Positions 7,531 through 17,327 of a stretch of DNA of 64,000 bases are shown here, piece after piece. The notes beneath the pieces are model-generated. The model was not told where the DNA came from. It searched no databases and worked only from the letters and a program-made list of their open reading frames with translations. Position 1 is the first letter of the stretch. Each line of letters opens with the position of its first letter. The position numbers and the translations under genes were made by a program. The DNA comes from Coriobacteriaceae bacterium (lineage in GTDB: Bacteria > Actinomycetota > Coriobacteriia > Coriobacteriales > Coriobacteriaceae): positions 62,001 to 126,000 of the forward strand of contig JAUNDT010000004.1 of NCBI GenBank assembly GCA_030525945.1. The letters run 5' to 3'.

Positions 7531-8310
7531 CTATTCTTCGCTGAGCTTGAACCCGATGCCCCAGACCGTTTTGATGTACGCATCGGTGCCCGAGGATTTG
7601 AGTTTGGCGCGGATATTGGACATGTGCACGGTCACCGTGCTGTCGTCGCCGGCGTAGGGCTCGCCCCAGGCGGCCTCGAAGAGGTCCTGCTTGGACCACG
7701 CGCGCTTCGGCTGTTCCATGAGCTTCTCGAGTAGGTTGAACTCAATGCGCGTAAGCGCGACCGGTTCTCCGCATGCCGTGAACGTGCGGGCGTTTGCGTC
7801 GAGGCGCCATGAGCGGAAGTTGAGCGACCCCGACGGGGAAGCGCCCCGGCTCGCGTGTTCCCGAGCGTCGCCCAGGCCGGAAGCGCGGGGTGCCCGGTGG
7901 CGTAACTGAACCTCCACGCGAGCGGCGAGCTCGTCAAGGTCGAAGGGCTTGGTGAGGTAGTCGTCCGCACCGAGCTTGAGCAGGTCGATCCGGTCGGTGG
8001 TAGACGTGCGCGCCGAGATGACGATCACGGGAAGGCCGGCGTCGCGTGCACGAAGGGCTCCGATGAGCTCCTCGCCGGTTGCCCCGGGGAGCATGAGGTC
8101 GCAAATCACCAGGTCATAGGGGAGGTCTGCGCGCTTCTCGTCCGCCGTCTCGGTCGCTCCGCCGGCATGCGCCAGCTCGCCTCCCAGCCGCATGATGCCT
8201 TCGGTCCCCGAGTACGCCTGCGTGCAGGTGTGCCCCTGCCGCGCGAGGCGTACGGCGATGATCTCGTTGATGTCCGCATCGTCCTCGACGATGAGTATGC
8301 GAGCCCCCAT
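7531..8310 (-). CDS. OmpR/PhoB-family response regulator
   Basis: A 259-residue DNA-binding regulator. The receiver domain holds the acidic pair in ILIVEDDAD, the phospho-acceptor Asp in VICDLMLPG, the Thr/Ser in VISARTS and Lys in LTKPFD. It carries an unusual insert of about 20 residues (AHAGGATETADEKRADLP) before the acceptor Asp. A Gly/Ser linker leads to a winged-helix domain ending YIKTVWGIGFKL. RBS GGGAGG precedes the ATG at 8310. It heads the series that continues with the ATPase, permease and histidine kinase, and should be phosphorylated by that kinase. Confidence 0.92.
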   Translation of the reverse strand: MGARILIVEDDADINEIIAVRLARQGHTCTQAYSGTEGIMRLGGELAHAGGATETADEKRADLPYDLVICDLMLPGATGEELIGALRARDAGLPVIVISARTSTTDRIDLLKLGADDYLTKPFDLDELAARVEVQLRHRAPRASGLGDAREHASRGASPSGSLNFRSWRLDANARTFTACGEPVALTRIEFNLLEKLMEQPKRAWSKQDLFEAAWGEPYAGDDSTVTVHMSNIRAKLKSSGTDAYIKTVWGIGFKLSEE

Positions 8311-8431
8311 TTTGGCCTCCCTCGGCGCCTGGATTGCGATTGGTGGCTTCATTTTGTTTCGAATGCGCCGTCAAGGCAAGGGCTGGAGTGGTCCATGCGA
8401 TAAAAGTCGTGTGCTGCAGGGGTGACAGCTT

Positions 8432-8554
8432 GCAAATGCGCGGATAATTTTAGATAGACGGAATATAAGTTGATTTCGCTCTTTCCCTACCTGCGGTTTT
8501 GTTGGATTGTATTTCCGCCATACGTCCACGTTGCAAATTTATCCGCGCATTTGC
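8432..8554. repeat. Long palindromic element E (second copy of the element C family)
   Basis: The arms GCAAATGCGCGGATAA and TTATCCGCGCATTTGC match the ends of element C except for TGGG/CCCA changed to CGCG on both sides, a compensating change. The interior shares CTACCTGCGG-T-TTT with element C. It occupies most of the gap between the response regulator and ABC exporter genes. Confidence 0.7.
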
Positions 8555-8607
8555 GTATTATGCATGCGAAGTCAGCGTGCGGCCCGTCTTGCCGTGCTGT
8601 TCGCGGG

Positions 8608-10413
<1,806 letters not shown>

Positions 10414-10585
10414 GGCAGCTCCTTGCATGGTCGCGGAACCGTGGGGAATTGGCTTTTGCAAGGTTATCACCCGAAGTGGACTCCAGGTCAAGGCGCGCCG
10501 CGAACCTGCGAGGTCGCGTTACCGGGCGGGGGAACGGGGTATCATCCTTACCATTGCCTGTGCCTATGAAAGGGTTGAACTCTCG

Positions 10586-12571
10586 ATGAACCACGATGAG
10601 ATTCTGGAGATGCTCCGGCGCGCCGGCGTGGAGATGCCGGGTGGCGAGGAGCCCATTGACGTTGAGGTCGAGGTGGAGGACGTGCCCGACGGTGCCGCGG
10701 AGCGAACGTCCGCGCCGCAGGGGGCCGAGGCCCCCAAAACGGCACGCGAGCGCAAGAGGGCCGCACAGGCCGAGCGCCGTGCGCGCAAGGGCAGTGGCTC
10801 CGCGAACGCCGGGGCGCCCGTGCCTCCGTTCGTCCAGCGCCTCGCGCAGTGGAGCCGCCGCGCCCTCGTGGTGGCGGTGGTCCTGCTCATCGTGATCGGC
10901 GCGCTGTGCTACTGGTGGTTCCATCCGGCGCTGAACCTTCAGAGTCCGCGCGTGTGGAGCTGGATCATCCTCGCCGCCATCGTGGCCATGCTGGCGCTGA
11001 AGGTCGCGGGCCTTCGCTCGACAAAGCGCGCCGTGCTCTTCAATCGCCTGGCTTGGATTCCCGCGCTCGTAATCGTGGCCTTCTTCGCCGGCGTGCTCAT
11101 GGGCGCGCCGTTCATGCCCGGTAACGCCGCGCGCTATGCGACGGTGCTCAAAACGACCGAGGGCGACTTTACCAAGGACATCCAGGAGGTCGACTACGCC
11201 GATGTGCCCGTGATCGACCGTGCTTCCGCGCAGCTGCTCGGCTCACGCGCCATGGGCTCGATTCCGGAGTTCGTGAGCCAGTTCGAGATCTCCGAGGCCT
11301 ACAGCCAAATCAACTACCAGGGTCGCCCTGTGCGCGTGAGCCCGCTCACGTATGCCGACCTGTTCAAGTGGCTGAGTAACCGCGCCGAGGGCATCCCCGC
11401 CTACGTGCTGGTTGACATGGTCACGCAGGAGGCCGAGGTCGTGCGGCTCACCGAGCCCATCCGCTATTCCGAGAGCGAGCCGCTCGCCCGCAACATCGAT
11501 CGCTATGTGCAGCTCAGGTACCCCACCTACATGTTCGACCAGAAGAGCTTCGAGCTCGACGAGGACGGCACGCCGTGGTGGGTCTTCCCGGTGCAAAAGC
11601 GCACCATCGGCCTGTTCGAGGGCACGACCATCCAGCGCGTAGTGCTGGTGAACGCCTGCACGGGCGAGACCAAGGACTACGCGATCGAGGATTGCCCCAC
11701 CTGGGTGGATCGCGCGTACCCGAGCGACCTGCTCATTGAGCAGTACAACTGGAGCGGCGCCTATAAGAACGGTTGGCTCAACTCCTGGCTCGGCCAGCAG
11801 GGCGTGGTGCGCACCACGCAGGGCACCGATGGCGAGCTTGGGTACAACTACCTGGCGCAAGGTGATGACATCTACCTGTATACCGGCGTGAGCTCGGTGA
11901 CTGCGGACAGCTCCAACGTCGGCTTCATCCTCGTGAACCAGCGCACGGGCGAGTCCCATTACTATCCGGTGGCGGGTGCCACGGAGGATTCGGCGATGGC
12001 CTCTGCTGAGGGCCAGGTGCAGAACCTGCGCTACCAGGCCACGTATCCGTTGCTGTTGAATGTTGCCGGGCAGCCCACCTACTTCATGGCCCTCAAGGAC
12101 AGCGCGGGGCTTGTCAAGATGTACGCCATGATCAATGTCGAGCACTACCAGAGCGTGGCGACCGGCTCCACGGTGGCGGCCACGCAGGAGAGTTATCTGC
12201 AGATGCTCGCCTCCTCGGGCGCGCTTTCCGAGGAGGAGGCAGCGGCATCCGGCGCCGAGGTCGAGGTATCGGGCAAGATTGCGTCCATGGCTCAGGCGGT
12301 TATCGACGGGAACTCGCACTTCTATCTCACGCTTGAGGGGGACGACGCCATCTACGACGTCGAGCTCCCGGGTCTGGTGGGTATCGTGCGCTACGGCGTG
12401 GGCGACAAGATTGCCTTGAGCTACGCCAAGGGCGCGGAAGAGGACGATGATCCGGCCGATTCCGGGCTTCGCCGCGTGACCGCCCTGGAGGGGAAGCGTG
12501 CAAAGGCGAATAGGGCCGAAGCCAAGGACGCCGCCGGCGAGGAGCCTGCTCAGGAGGCTGCTGCCTCCTAG
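10586..12571 (+). CDS. Large membrane-anchored protein of unknown function
   Basis: A 661-residue protein. An acidic then strongly basic cytoplasmic N-terminus (1-90) leads to three membrane helices (about 93-112, 123-143 and 155-175) and a domain of some 450 residues that should lie outside the membrane. That domain is rich in aromatic residues and has repeated strand-like segments, for example RTIGLFEG and GDDIYLYTGVSS; its last 100 residues look like a small beta barrel, and the tail is Ala/Glu-rich. No catalytic motif is evident and I do not recognise the family. The start at 10586 (MNHDEILEML) is preferred over an ATG at 10301 that would overlap the divergent exporter gene. A strong terminator follows. 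Confidence 0.75.
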   Translation: MNHDEILEMLRRAGVEMPGGEEPIDVEVEVEDVPDGAAERTSAPQGAEAPKTARERKRAAQAERRARKGSGSANAGAPVPPFVQRLAQWSRRALVVAVVLLIVIGALCYWWFHPALNLQSPRVWSWIILAAIVAMLALKVAGLRSTKRAVLFNRLAWIPALVIVAFFAGVLMGAPFMPGNAARYATVLKTTEGDFTKDIQEVDYADVPVIDRASAQLLGSRAMGSIPEFVSQFEISEAYSQINYQGRPVRVSPLTYADLFKWLSNRAEGIPAYVLVDMVTQEAEVVRLTEPIRYSESEPLARNIDRYVQLRYPTYMFDQKSFELDEDGTPWWVFPVQKRTIGLFEGTTIQRVVLVNACTGETKDYAIEDCPTWVDRAYPSDLLIEQYNWSGAYKNGWLNSWLGQQGVVRTTQGTDGELGYNYLAQGDDIYLYTGVSSVTADSSNVGFILVNQRTGESHYYPVAGATEDSAMASAEGQVQNLRYQATYPLLLNVAGQPTYFMALKDSAGLVKMYAMINVEHYQSVATGSTVAATQESYLQMLASSGALSEEEAAASGAEVEVSGKIASMAQAVIDGNSHFYLTLEGDDAIYDVELPGLVGIVRYGVGDKIALSYAKGAEEDDDPADSGLRRVTALEGKRAKANRAEAKDAAGEEPAQEAAAS

Positions 12572-12647
12572 TCAAAGGGCGGCGCGGTTTCCGTTTCGCC
12601 ACCTCGCGAACAATTGCATATGCGTCGAGGGCGTTTTCGCCCGAACG

Positions 12648-12689
12648 GCCTCCCGTTTCTCGTGTATGAGAAGCGGGAGGCTTCTTCTT
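12648..12689 (+). terminator. Rho-independent terminator
   Basis: A perfect 14-bp stem, GCCTCCCGTTTCTC paired with GAGAAGCGGGAGGC, encloses a 6-base loop and is followed by TTCTTCTT. It ends the transcript of the large membrane protein gene and isolates the amino-acid transporter operon downstream. Confidence 0.9.
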
Positions 12690-12866
12690 GGCAGACCCTA
12701 TCCTCCATGTTCTGTGCATAATTCAGCCCAATCTTTGCGGGGCGCTACATAGAACGGTAACAAAGACGAAATATTCTGCATTCTACGGTTTATGACATAC
12801 GAATGCGCGTATACTCCTTCGCCAAGCAATTGCTCGCATGCATGATTTGGATGAAAGGATGCACGT

Positions 12867-13697
12867 ATGAAGACGAAGAAGCTGGGCGCACTTACCGCCG
12901 CATGCGCCATGGTCGGCGCTCTTGCACTTGTTGGCTGCGGGGGCGCAGACGCTCCCCAGGCGGGGTCCTCGACGGACGCGGATCAATCCAAGGCGGGCTA
13001 TACGCTCGTTTCGGAAGGAACGCTCACCGTTGGCACATCGGCGGAGTATGAGCCGTTCGAGTACATGGAGAACGGCGAGTACAAGGGATTTGACCTTGAC
13101 CTCGCTGCCGCCATCGCCGATGACCTGGGGCTTGAGCTCAAGATTGAGAATGTCGACTTCGACACGATTGTGCCCGGCGTCGCCTCCGGCACCAAGTACG
13201 ATGCGGGCTTTGGCGCCATTACCATTACGCCCAAGCGTAAAAAGCAGGTCGACTTTACCGATAGCTATTACATGGACGACCAGGCGATCGTGACCATGAA
13301 GGATAACGCCGAGGTCACCGCGGAGAACTACGAGGATGCCCTGAACGCCAAGGACGTCAAGATCGCCGTTCAGTCCGGCTCCACCGCGGAGTCGTTCGCC
13401 AAGGAGAATTTCCCCAAGGCGCAGCTCGTGCCCTTTAAGAACGCAACCGACTGCTTCGCCGCGCTGCAGTCCAACCAGGCGACGGCGCTCGTGACCAACC
13501 GTTCCGTTGCCGCCCAGCTGACCGCCGAGAGCTTCACCAATGAGCAGGTCATCAAGCTTATCCCCACGGGCGAGGAGTACTCCATCGCCGTCGGCAAAGA
13601 GAACCCCGAGCTCAAGAAGGCCATTAACGCCTCGCTTAAGAAGCTGACCGAGGACGGTACGGTCGATGCGCTCATGGAGAAGTACAACATCAAATAG
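12867..13697 (+). CDS. Polar amino-acid ABC transporter, substrate-binding lipoprotein
   Basis: A 276-residue extracellular binding protein. The signal peptide ends in the lipobox LVGC, followed by a Gly/Ser/Asp linker. The mature part has the family-3 solute-binding pattern: LTVGTSAEYEPFEY, GFDLDLAAAIADDLG and the hinge region AVQSGSTAESFA. This class binds glutamine, glutamate, cystine or similar amino acids. RBS GAAAGGA precedes the ATG. The permease and ATPase genes follow on the same strand, and a hairpin just after this gene may raise its message level over theirs, as is common for binding proteins. Confidence 0.92.
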   Translation: MKTKKLGALTAACAMVGALALVGCGGADAPQAGSSTDADQSKAGYTLVSEGTLTVGTSAEYEPFEYMENGEYKGFDLDLAAAIADDLGLELKIENVDFDTIVPGVASGTKYDAGFGAITITPKRKKQVDFTDSYYMDDQAIVTMKDNAEVTAENYEDALNAKDVKIAVQSGSTAESFAKENFPKAQLVPFKNATDCFAALQSNQATALVTNRSVAAQLTAESFTNEQVIKLIPTGEEYSIAVGKENPELKKAINASLKKLTEDGTVDALMEKYNIK

Positions 13698-13720
13698 CTT
13701 TGCGGCCATAGTGGTAACCG

Positions 13721-13750
13721 GGCGTCCTTTCGCGGGTGCGAAGGGGCGCC
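13721..13750 (+). terminator. Intercistronic hairpin after the binding-protein gene
   Basis: GGCGTCCTTTCGC pairs with GCGAAGGGGCGCC (with G-U pairs) around a GGGT loop. There is no T-tract, so it is more likely an mRNA-stabilising or attenuating hairpin than a full terminator. Confidence 0.55.
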
Positions 13751-13796
13751 TTCGTCCAAACGGATGATGGGATTGAGAAGCATGTTGGAGAAGATC

Positions 13797-15152
13797 ATGG
13801 GGAAGGGCGCCTTTACGGGGCCTTGCGGCGTGTCGGGGCGTTTGCGCGTGGCGCGTGCGGTCGTGTGCGTGCTGGTGGCCCTGGGAGCTGCTGTTCCAGC
13901 AACGGCCGAGGCGGTGACGGTTGAAAAGCTGACGTGCCAGCCCAATGGCGATTCTGGAAGCGACGTCTTGGGCGGCGTTGAGACCCGCCTTACCTGGGAG
14001 CTCCAGGCGGGCCCCACGGAGTCCCTCACGGGGCTCACGCTCGAGCTGCCTGAGGGCACTACGTACGAAACCGAGGACCTCAGGCTCACGATGCTTTCGG
14101 GTGACGATCTCATGGAGCGCGAGTTCATCTCTCCTCAGGTTGAGGAGGGGGACAACGGACCCGCGCTGATGTTTCCCGTAACGCCTGCCGGCAGGTTTTT
14201 CCGCCTGGAGCTCTACGGCGTCGTGTTCCCTGCCTCCGGCGGCTCCATGCAGTGCGATGGCACCTACACGCTCAGCGACGGATCGGAGCACGAGGTCGCG
14301 GGCATCCCCGCGGTCAGTATCACGGCGGTAGGCCCCTTTGACCAGTTCAAGATGTGGCTCGAGGAGCAGCCGTGGGTTGACGCGTGGAACTCCAATACGT
14401 TCTTGCGCCTGTTCTTCAATCCCGTGCTGATCGTGAGCAGCTTGCCCATCATCTTCGGCGGATTCCTCATGTCGCTCGCCATTGTTTTGGTGGCGTTCCC
14501 GGTGGCGATGCCGTTCGGCTTCATGTTCGCGCTTATGCGTATATCCAAGTCGCGGATCCTGCGCGCGCTCGCCGCCGTATACGTGAACCTCATTCGAGGC
14601 ACTCCGGCGTTCCTGCAGATCTACATCGCGTTTTTCGGTTTGCCGCTCGCGGGAATCAACATCGACAACTACACCCTCGGCGTCATCGTCATGGCCATGA
14701 ATTCCGCCGCGTATCTGTGCGAGATCTTCCGCGCGGGCATCCAGTCCATCCCCAAAGGCCAAACCGAGGCCGCGCGCTCGCTGGGCATGAGTGCCACGCA
14801 GACCATGGTGTCCATCATCATCCCGCAGACCTTCCGCAACGTCATCCCGACGCTTACGAGCGAGTTCATCCTGCTGTATAAGGACACCTCGCTGCTGGCG
14901 GCAGTTGGCGTGATGGAAATCCTCATGTACGCCAAGACGATCGTGGCGACGACCGGCTCGATTACGCCGTATGTGGTTGCCGCCCTGTTCTACTTGGTGG
15001 TGACCTTGCCGCTCGCACGTGTGGTGAGCGCCTTGGAAGTTCGCTTGACCGGCGCCACCGCGGGGACGAACGCCGCGCCCTTGGGTAAAAAGCCCGCCAA
15101 AAGCGCGGGCACCGTGGTGCCAACCCCGCCCGACCACATCGCCGGGCTGTAG
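13797..15152 (+). CDS. Polar amino-acid ABC transporter permease with an N-terminal extracytoplasmic domain
   Basis: A 451-residue protein built from two parts. Residues 1-39 form a cleavable-looking signal peptide (ATAEA), then about 140 residues (40-180) of beta-rich sequence with no membrane helix; only after that does the HisM/GlnP-type permease begin (about 205-420). The permease has the ATPase-docking EAA loop around [17 protein letters not shown]. Ordinary permeases of this family lack the first 180 residues. The start at 13797 is chosen because GGAG lies 6 bases upstream and the signal peptide begins there; ATGs at 13782 and 13764 are alternatives. It sits between the binding-protein and ATPase genes. 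Confidence 0.85.
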   Translation: MGKGAFTGPCGVSGRLRVARAVVCVLVALGAAVPATAEAVTVEKLTCQPNGDSGSDVLGGVETRLTWELQAGPTESLTGLTLELPEGTTYETEDLRLTMLSGDDLMEREFISPQVEEGDNGPALMFPVTPAGRFFRLELYGVVFPASGGSMQCDGTYTLSDGSEHEVAGIPAVSITAVGPFDQFKMWLEEQPWVDAWNSNTFLRLFFNPVLIVSSLPIIFGGFLMSLAIVLVAFPVAMPFGFMFALMRISKSRILRALAAVYVNLIRGTPAFLQIYIAFFGLPLAGINIDNYTLGVIVMAMNSAAYLCEIFRAGIQSIPKGQTEAARSLGMSATQTMVSIIIPQTFRNVIPTLTSEFILLYKDTSLLAAVGVMEILMYAKTIVATTGSITPYVVAALFYLVVTLPLARVVSALEVRLTGATAGTNAAPLGKKPAKSAGTVVPTPPDHIAGL

Positions 15153-15174
15153 GACGAGCAGAGGAGTGAATCAC

Positions 15175-15987
15175 ATGAGCGATATGAATGTATCTGCGGG
15201 TAGCGGCCTTGCCGGGGCTGATGGCTCGGTTCAAAGTACGGGAAGCACATCGACTGCTGAGCCCATCGTGCAGATCCGAGGCCTGCATAAGGCGTATGGA
15301 GACAACGTCGTGCTGCGCGGCATCGATTTGGACGTGCACCGCGGCGAGGTGGTTGTCGTGCTGGGTCCTTCCGGATCGGGCAAGTCGACCATGCTTCGCT
15401 GCGTCAATCTGCTCGAGACCCCCACGAGCGGATCCATCATGGTTGAGAGCGTCGACATCACCAAAAGGGGCGTGGACATCAACAAGGTCCGCTCCACGCT
15501 GGGGATGGTGTTTCAGCAGTTCAACTTGTTCCCGCATCTCTCTGCTAAGAAGAACGTGATGATCGCGCAGCAAAAGGTTCTCAAGCGCAGCCGCGAAGAG
15601 GCCGAGCGCGTGGCCCTTGAGGAGCTGGCGAAGGTCGGCCTGGCCGACCGCGTCGACTTCATGCCCTCGCAGCTGTCCGGCGGCCAGCAGCAGCGCGTCG
15701 CCATTGCCCGCGCGCTCGCCATGAACCCGCACGTGATGCTTTTTGATGAGGCGACCTCCGCGCTCGATCCCGAGCTCGTGCGCGATGTCTTGGGCGTCAT
15801 GCGCGATCTTGCGCATGAGGGCATGACCATGATCGTGGTTACGCACGAGATGAAGTTCGCGCGCGATGTCGCCGACCGCGTGGTGTTCATGGACGGCGGC
15901 GTTATCGTGGAGCAGGGCACTCCTGAGGACGTGTTCGATCACCCGACCTCCGAGCGCACTAAGGACTTTTTGGGCCATATTTCCTAA
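15175..15987 (+). CDS. Polar amino-acid ABC transporter ATP-binding protein
   Basis: A 270-residue GlnQ-type ATPase that drives the importer encoded just upstream. Motifs are intact: Walker [11 protein letters not shown]-loop FQQFNLFPH, signature LSGGQQQR, Walker [15 protein letters not shown] and the switch His in VVTHEM. About 30 residues rich in Ser/Gly precede the core domain. The ATG at 15175 has GAGGAG 8 bases upstream; a GTG at 15166 lies too close to that site. The gap to the permease gene is 22 bp. Confidence 0.95.
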   Translation: MSDMNVSAGSGLAGADGSVQSTGSTSTAEPIVQIRGLHKAYGDNVVLRGIDLDVHRGEVVVVLGPSGSGKSTMLRCVNLLETPTSGSIMVESVDITKRGVDINKVRSTLGMVFQQFNLFPHLSAKKNVMIAQQKVLKRSREEAERVALEELAKVGLADRVDFMPSQLSGGQQQRVAIARALAMNPHVMLFDEATSALDPELVRDVLGVMRDLAHEGMTMIVVTHEMKFARDVADRVVFMDGGVIVEQGTPEDVFDHPTSERTKDFLGHIS

Positions 15988-16045
15988 CGGGGCATAGGCG
16001 TGCTGTGAGATGATGGGCTGGTTCATTTCGGTAGAGGAGCCGTCT

Positions 16046-16870
16046 ATGTTGCAGGTCATCATCTCGCCCGCCAAGCAGATGCAGGTCGATTCGGACATCT
16101 TTGCCCCGAGCGGCATCCCTCCGTTCCCCGCAAAGACCGAGCGCTTAGTGGATGAGCTCCGCTCGATCGAGAAGGAACGGGGGAGCGCGGGCCTCAAGGA
16201 GCTCTGGCGCGTGAACGACGCGCTGCTCGCGGAGAATATCGAGCGCCTCCATGAGTTCATCTGCATAGGCGATTCCTCCCTGCTGAGTGATTCGACTGTT
16301 GCACGGCATGTGGGCCCCGCGCTTTTTTCCTATGTGGGAATTCAATACCGCAGCATGGCCCCCGACGTTTTGGGCGCGGATGCCTTGGATTGGCTCCAAG
16401 GGCACCTATGGGTCCTGTCCGCCCTCTACGGATGCGTGCGCCCCTTCGACGCGGTTCAGCCGTATCGCTTGGAGATGGCGGCGAAAATGGCCGTGGGCGA
16501 GGCTCGCAACCTCTATGCCTATTGGGGTGCCGATATCGCGCGCGCGGTGTGCCAAGCGCCGGAGCGAGAAGAGGAGCCCGCCGTGCTGGTCAACCTCGCG
16601 AGCGCCGAGTACGCCAAGGCGGTCCTTCCTCAGCTGGATCCTCCCGCAACGTGCGTTACCTGCGTCTTTGGCGAAGGGCTCAAGAACGGCAAGCCAGTGC
16701 AGCGCGCCACCGCGAGTAAAATCGCCCGCGGCAGCATGGTGCGCTGGATGGCGGAGCGCGGCGTGGAATCCGCATCTGAGCTCGAGCGCTTTGACGTCGG
16801 CTACACGTTTTTCCCTGAGCTTTCGGTTGCGGAGGGCCCGCGTCGGACGCTCGTGTTTATGCGGAGCTAA
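16046..16870 (+). CDS. yaaA: YaaA-family peroxide-stress protein (UPF0246/DUF328)
   Basis: A 274-residue cytoplasmic protein opening LQVIISPAKQM, the hallmark of the family, with FSYVGIQYRSM, LYGCVRPFDAVQPYRLEM and the late VNLASAEYAKAV, GEGLKNGKPVQRATASKIARGSMVRW. In E. coli YaaA lowers intracellular iron and so limits oxidative DNA damage. RBS AGAGGAG precedes the ATG at 16046. It lies 58 bp after the transporter ATPase gene. Its last 14 bp overlap the 3' end of the YolD-like gene on the other strand. Confidence 0.92.
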   Translation: MLQVIISPAKQMQVDSDIFAPSGIPPFPAKTERLVDELRSIEKERGSAGLKELWRVNDALLAENIERLHEFICIGDSSLLSDSTVARHVGPALFSYVGIQYRSMAPDVLGADALDWLQGHLWVLSALYGCVRPFDAVQPYRLEMAAKMAVGEARNLYAYWGADIARAVCQAPEREEEPAVLVNLASAEYAKAVLPQLDPPATCVTCVFGEGLKNGKPVQRATASKIARGSMVRWMAERGVESASELERFDVGYTFFPELSVAEGPRRTLVFMRS

Positions 16871-17327
16871 ATCCGCAGGTGCGTGCATCACGCGCGATGC
16901 TCAAGATATCGTCGAAGGGGATGACGGTCTTGACCACTTGCAGGCGGCGATACGCCGTGTCGATGCGTGCCACTACGCCGGTGACGGTGCGGTAGGAGTC
17001 CCAGTCGTAATAGGTCACGCGTATGAGGTCCCCGCGTTTGAGTTGAGACATGATGCGCGAGAGCTCGACCGCCTCTTCTTCGGTGAGCTCGTGTCGCGGC
17101 TCAACGATGCGCTCCTGTTGGCGTGCGAGCTCGTAGTAGCCGGTGAGCGCTGCAAAGGGCATGAACTGCGCGGCCCGACTCGCCCGCGGGGCTCCGTTGG
17201 CGCAGCGGGGTGCCTTGCTGCCCGCGCGGGCCTGCGATTGAGAGGGCGCGCGCGAGGGCCCCGGCGCCCCCAGCGCGTCTATGCCGTTCGACATGACGTA
17301 TCCATGGTGCTCGTAGGTGTTATGCAC
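16857..17327 (-). CDS. YolD-like protein, partner of the Y-family polymerase
   Basis: A 156-residue protein with the YolD-like signature FMPFAALTGYYELARQQE, then ELTEEEAVELSRIMSQLKRGD and a small beta domain RVTYYDWDSYRTVTGVVARID. The first 50 residues are a low-complexity Ala/Arg/Ser linker. YolD-like proteins are typically encoded next to UvrX/UmuC-type polymerases, and the proposed role is to assist or restrain them. It starts with GTG at 17327 behind GGGAGG and overlaps the end of the polymerase gene by 8 bp, so the two are translationally coupled. Confidence 0.85.
   Translation of the reverse strand: MHNTYEHHGYVMSNGIDALGAPGPSRAPSQSQARAGSKAPRCANGAPRASRAAQFMPFAALTGYYELARQQERIVEPRHELTEEEAVELSRIMSQLKRGDLIRVTYYDWDSYRTVTGVVARIDTAYRRLQVVKTVIPFDDILSIARDARTCGFSSA

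Noticed and set aside
12783-12866. Promoter TATACT (12810-12815) for the amino-acid transporter operon
   Set aside because: The -10 is good but no acceptable -35 lies at the right distance, so it is not listed as a feature.
12783-15137. 784-codon minus-strand frame opposite the amino-acid transporter genes
   Set aside because: Composition is Arg/Gly/His-rich shadow sequence; the plus strand carries intact binding-protein and permease genes.
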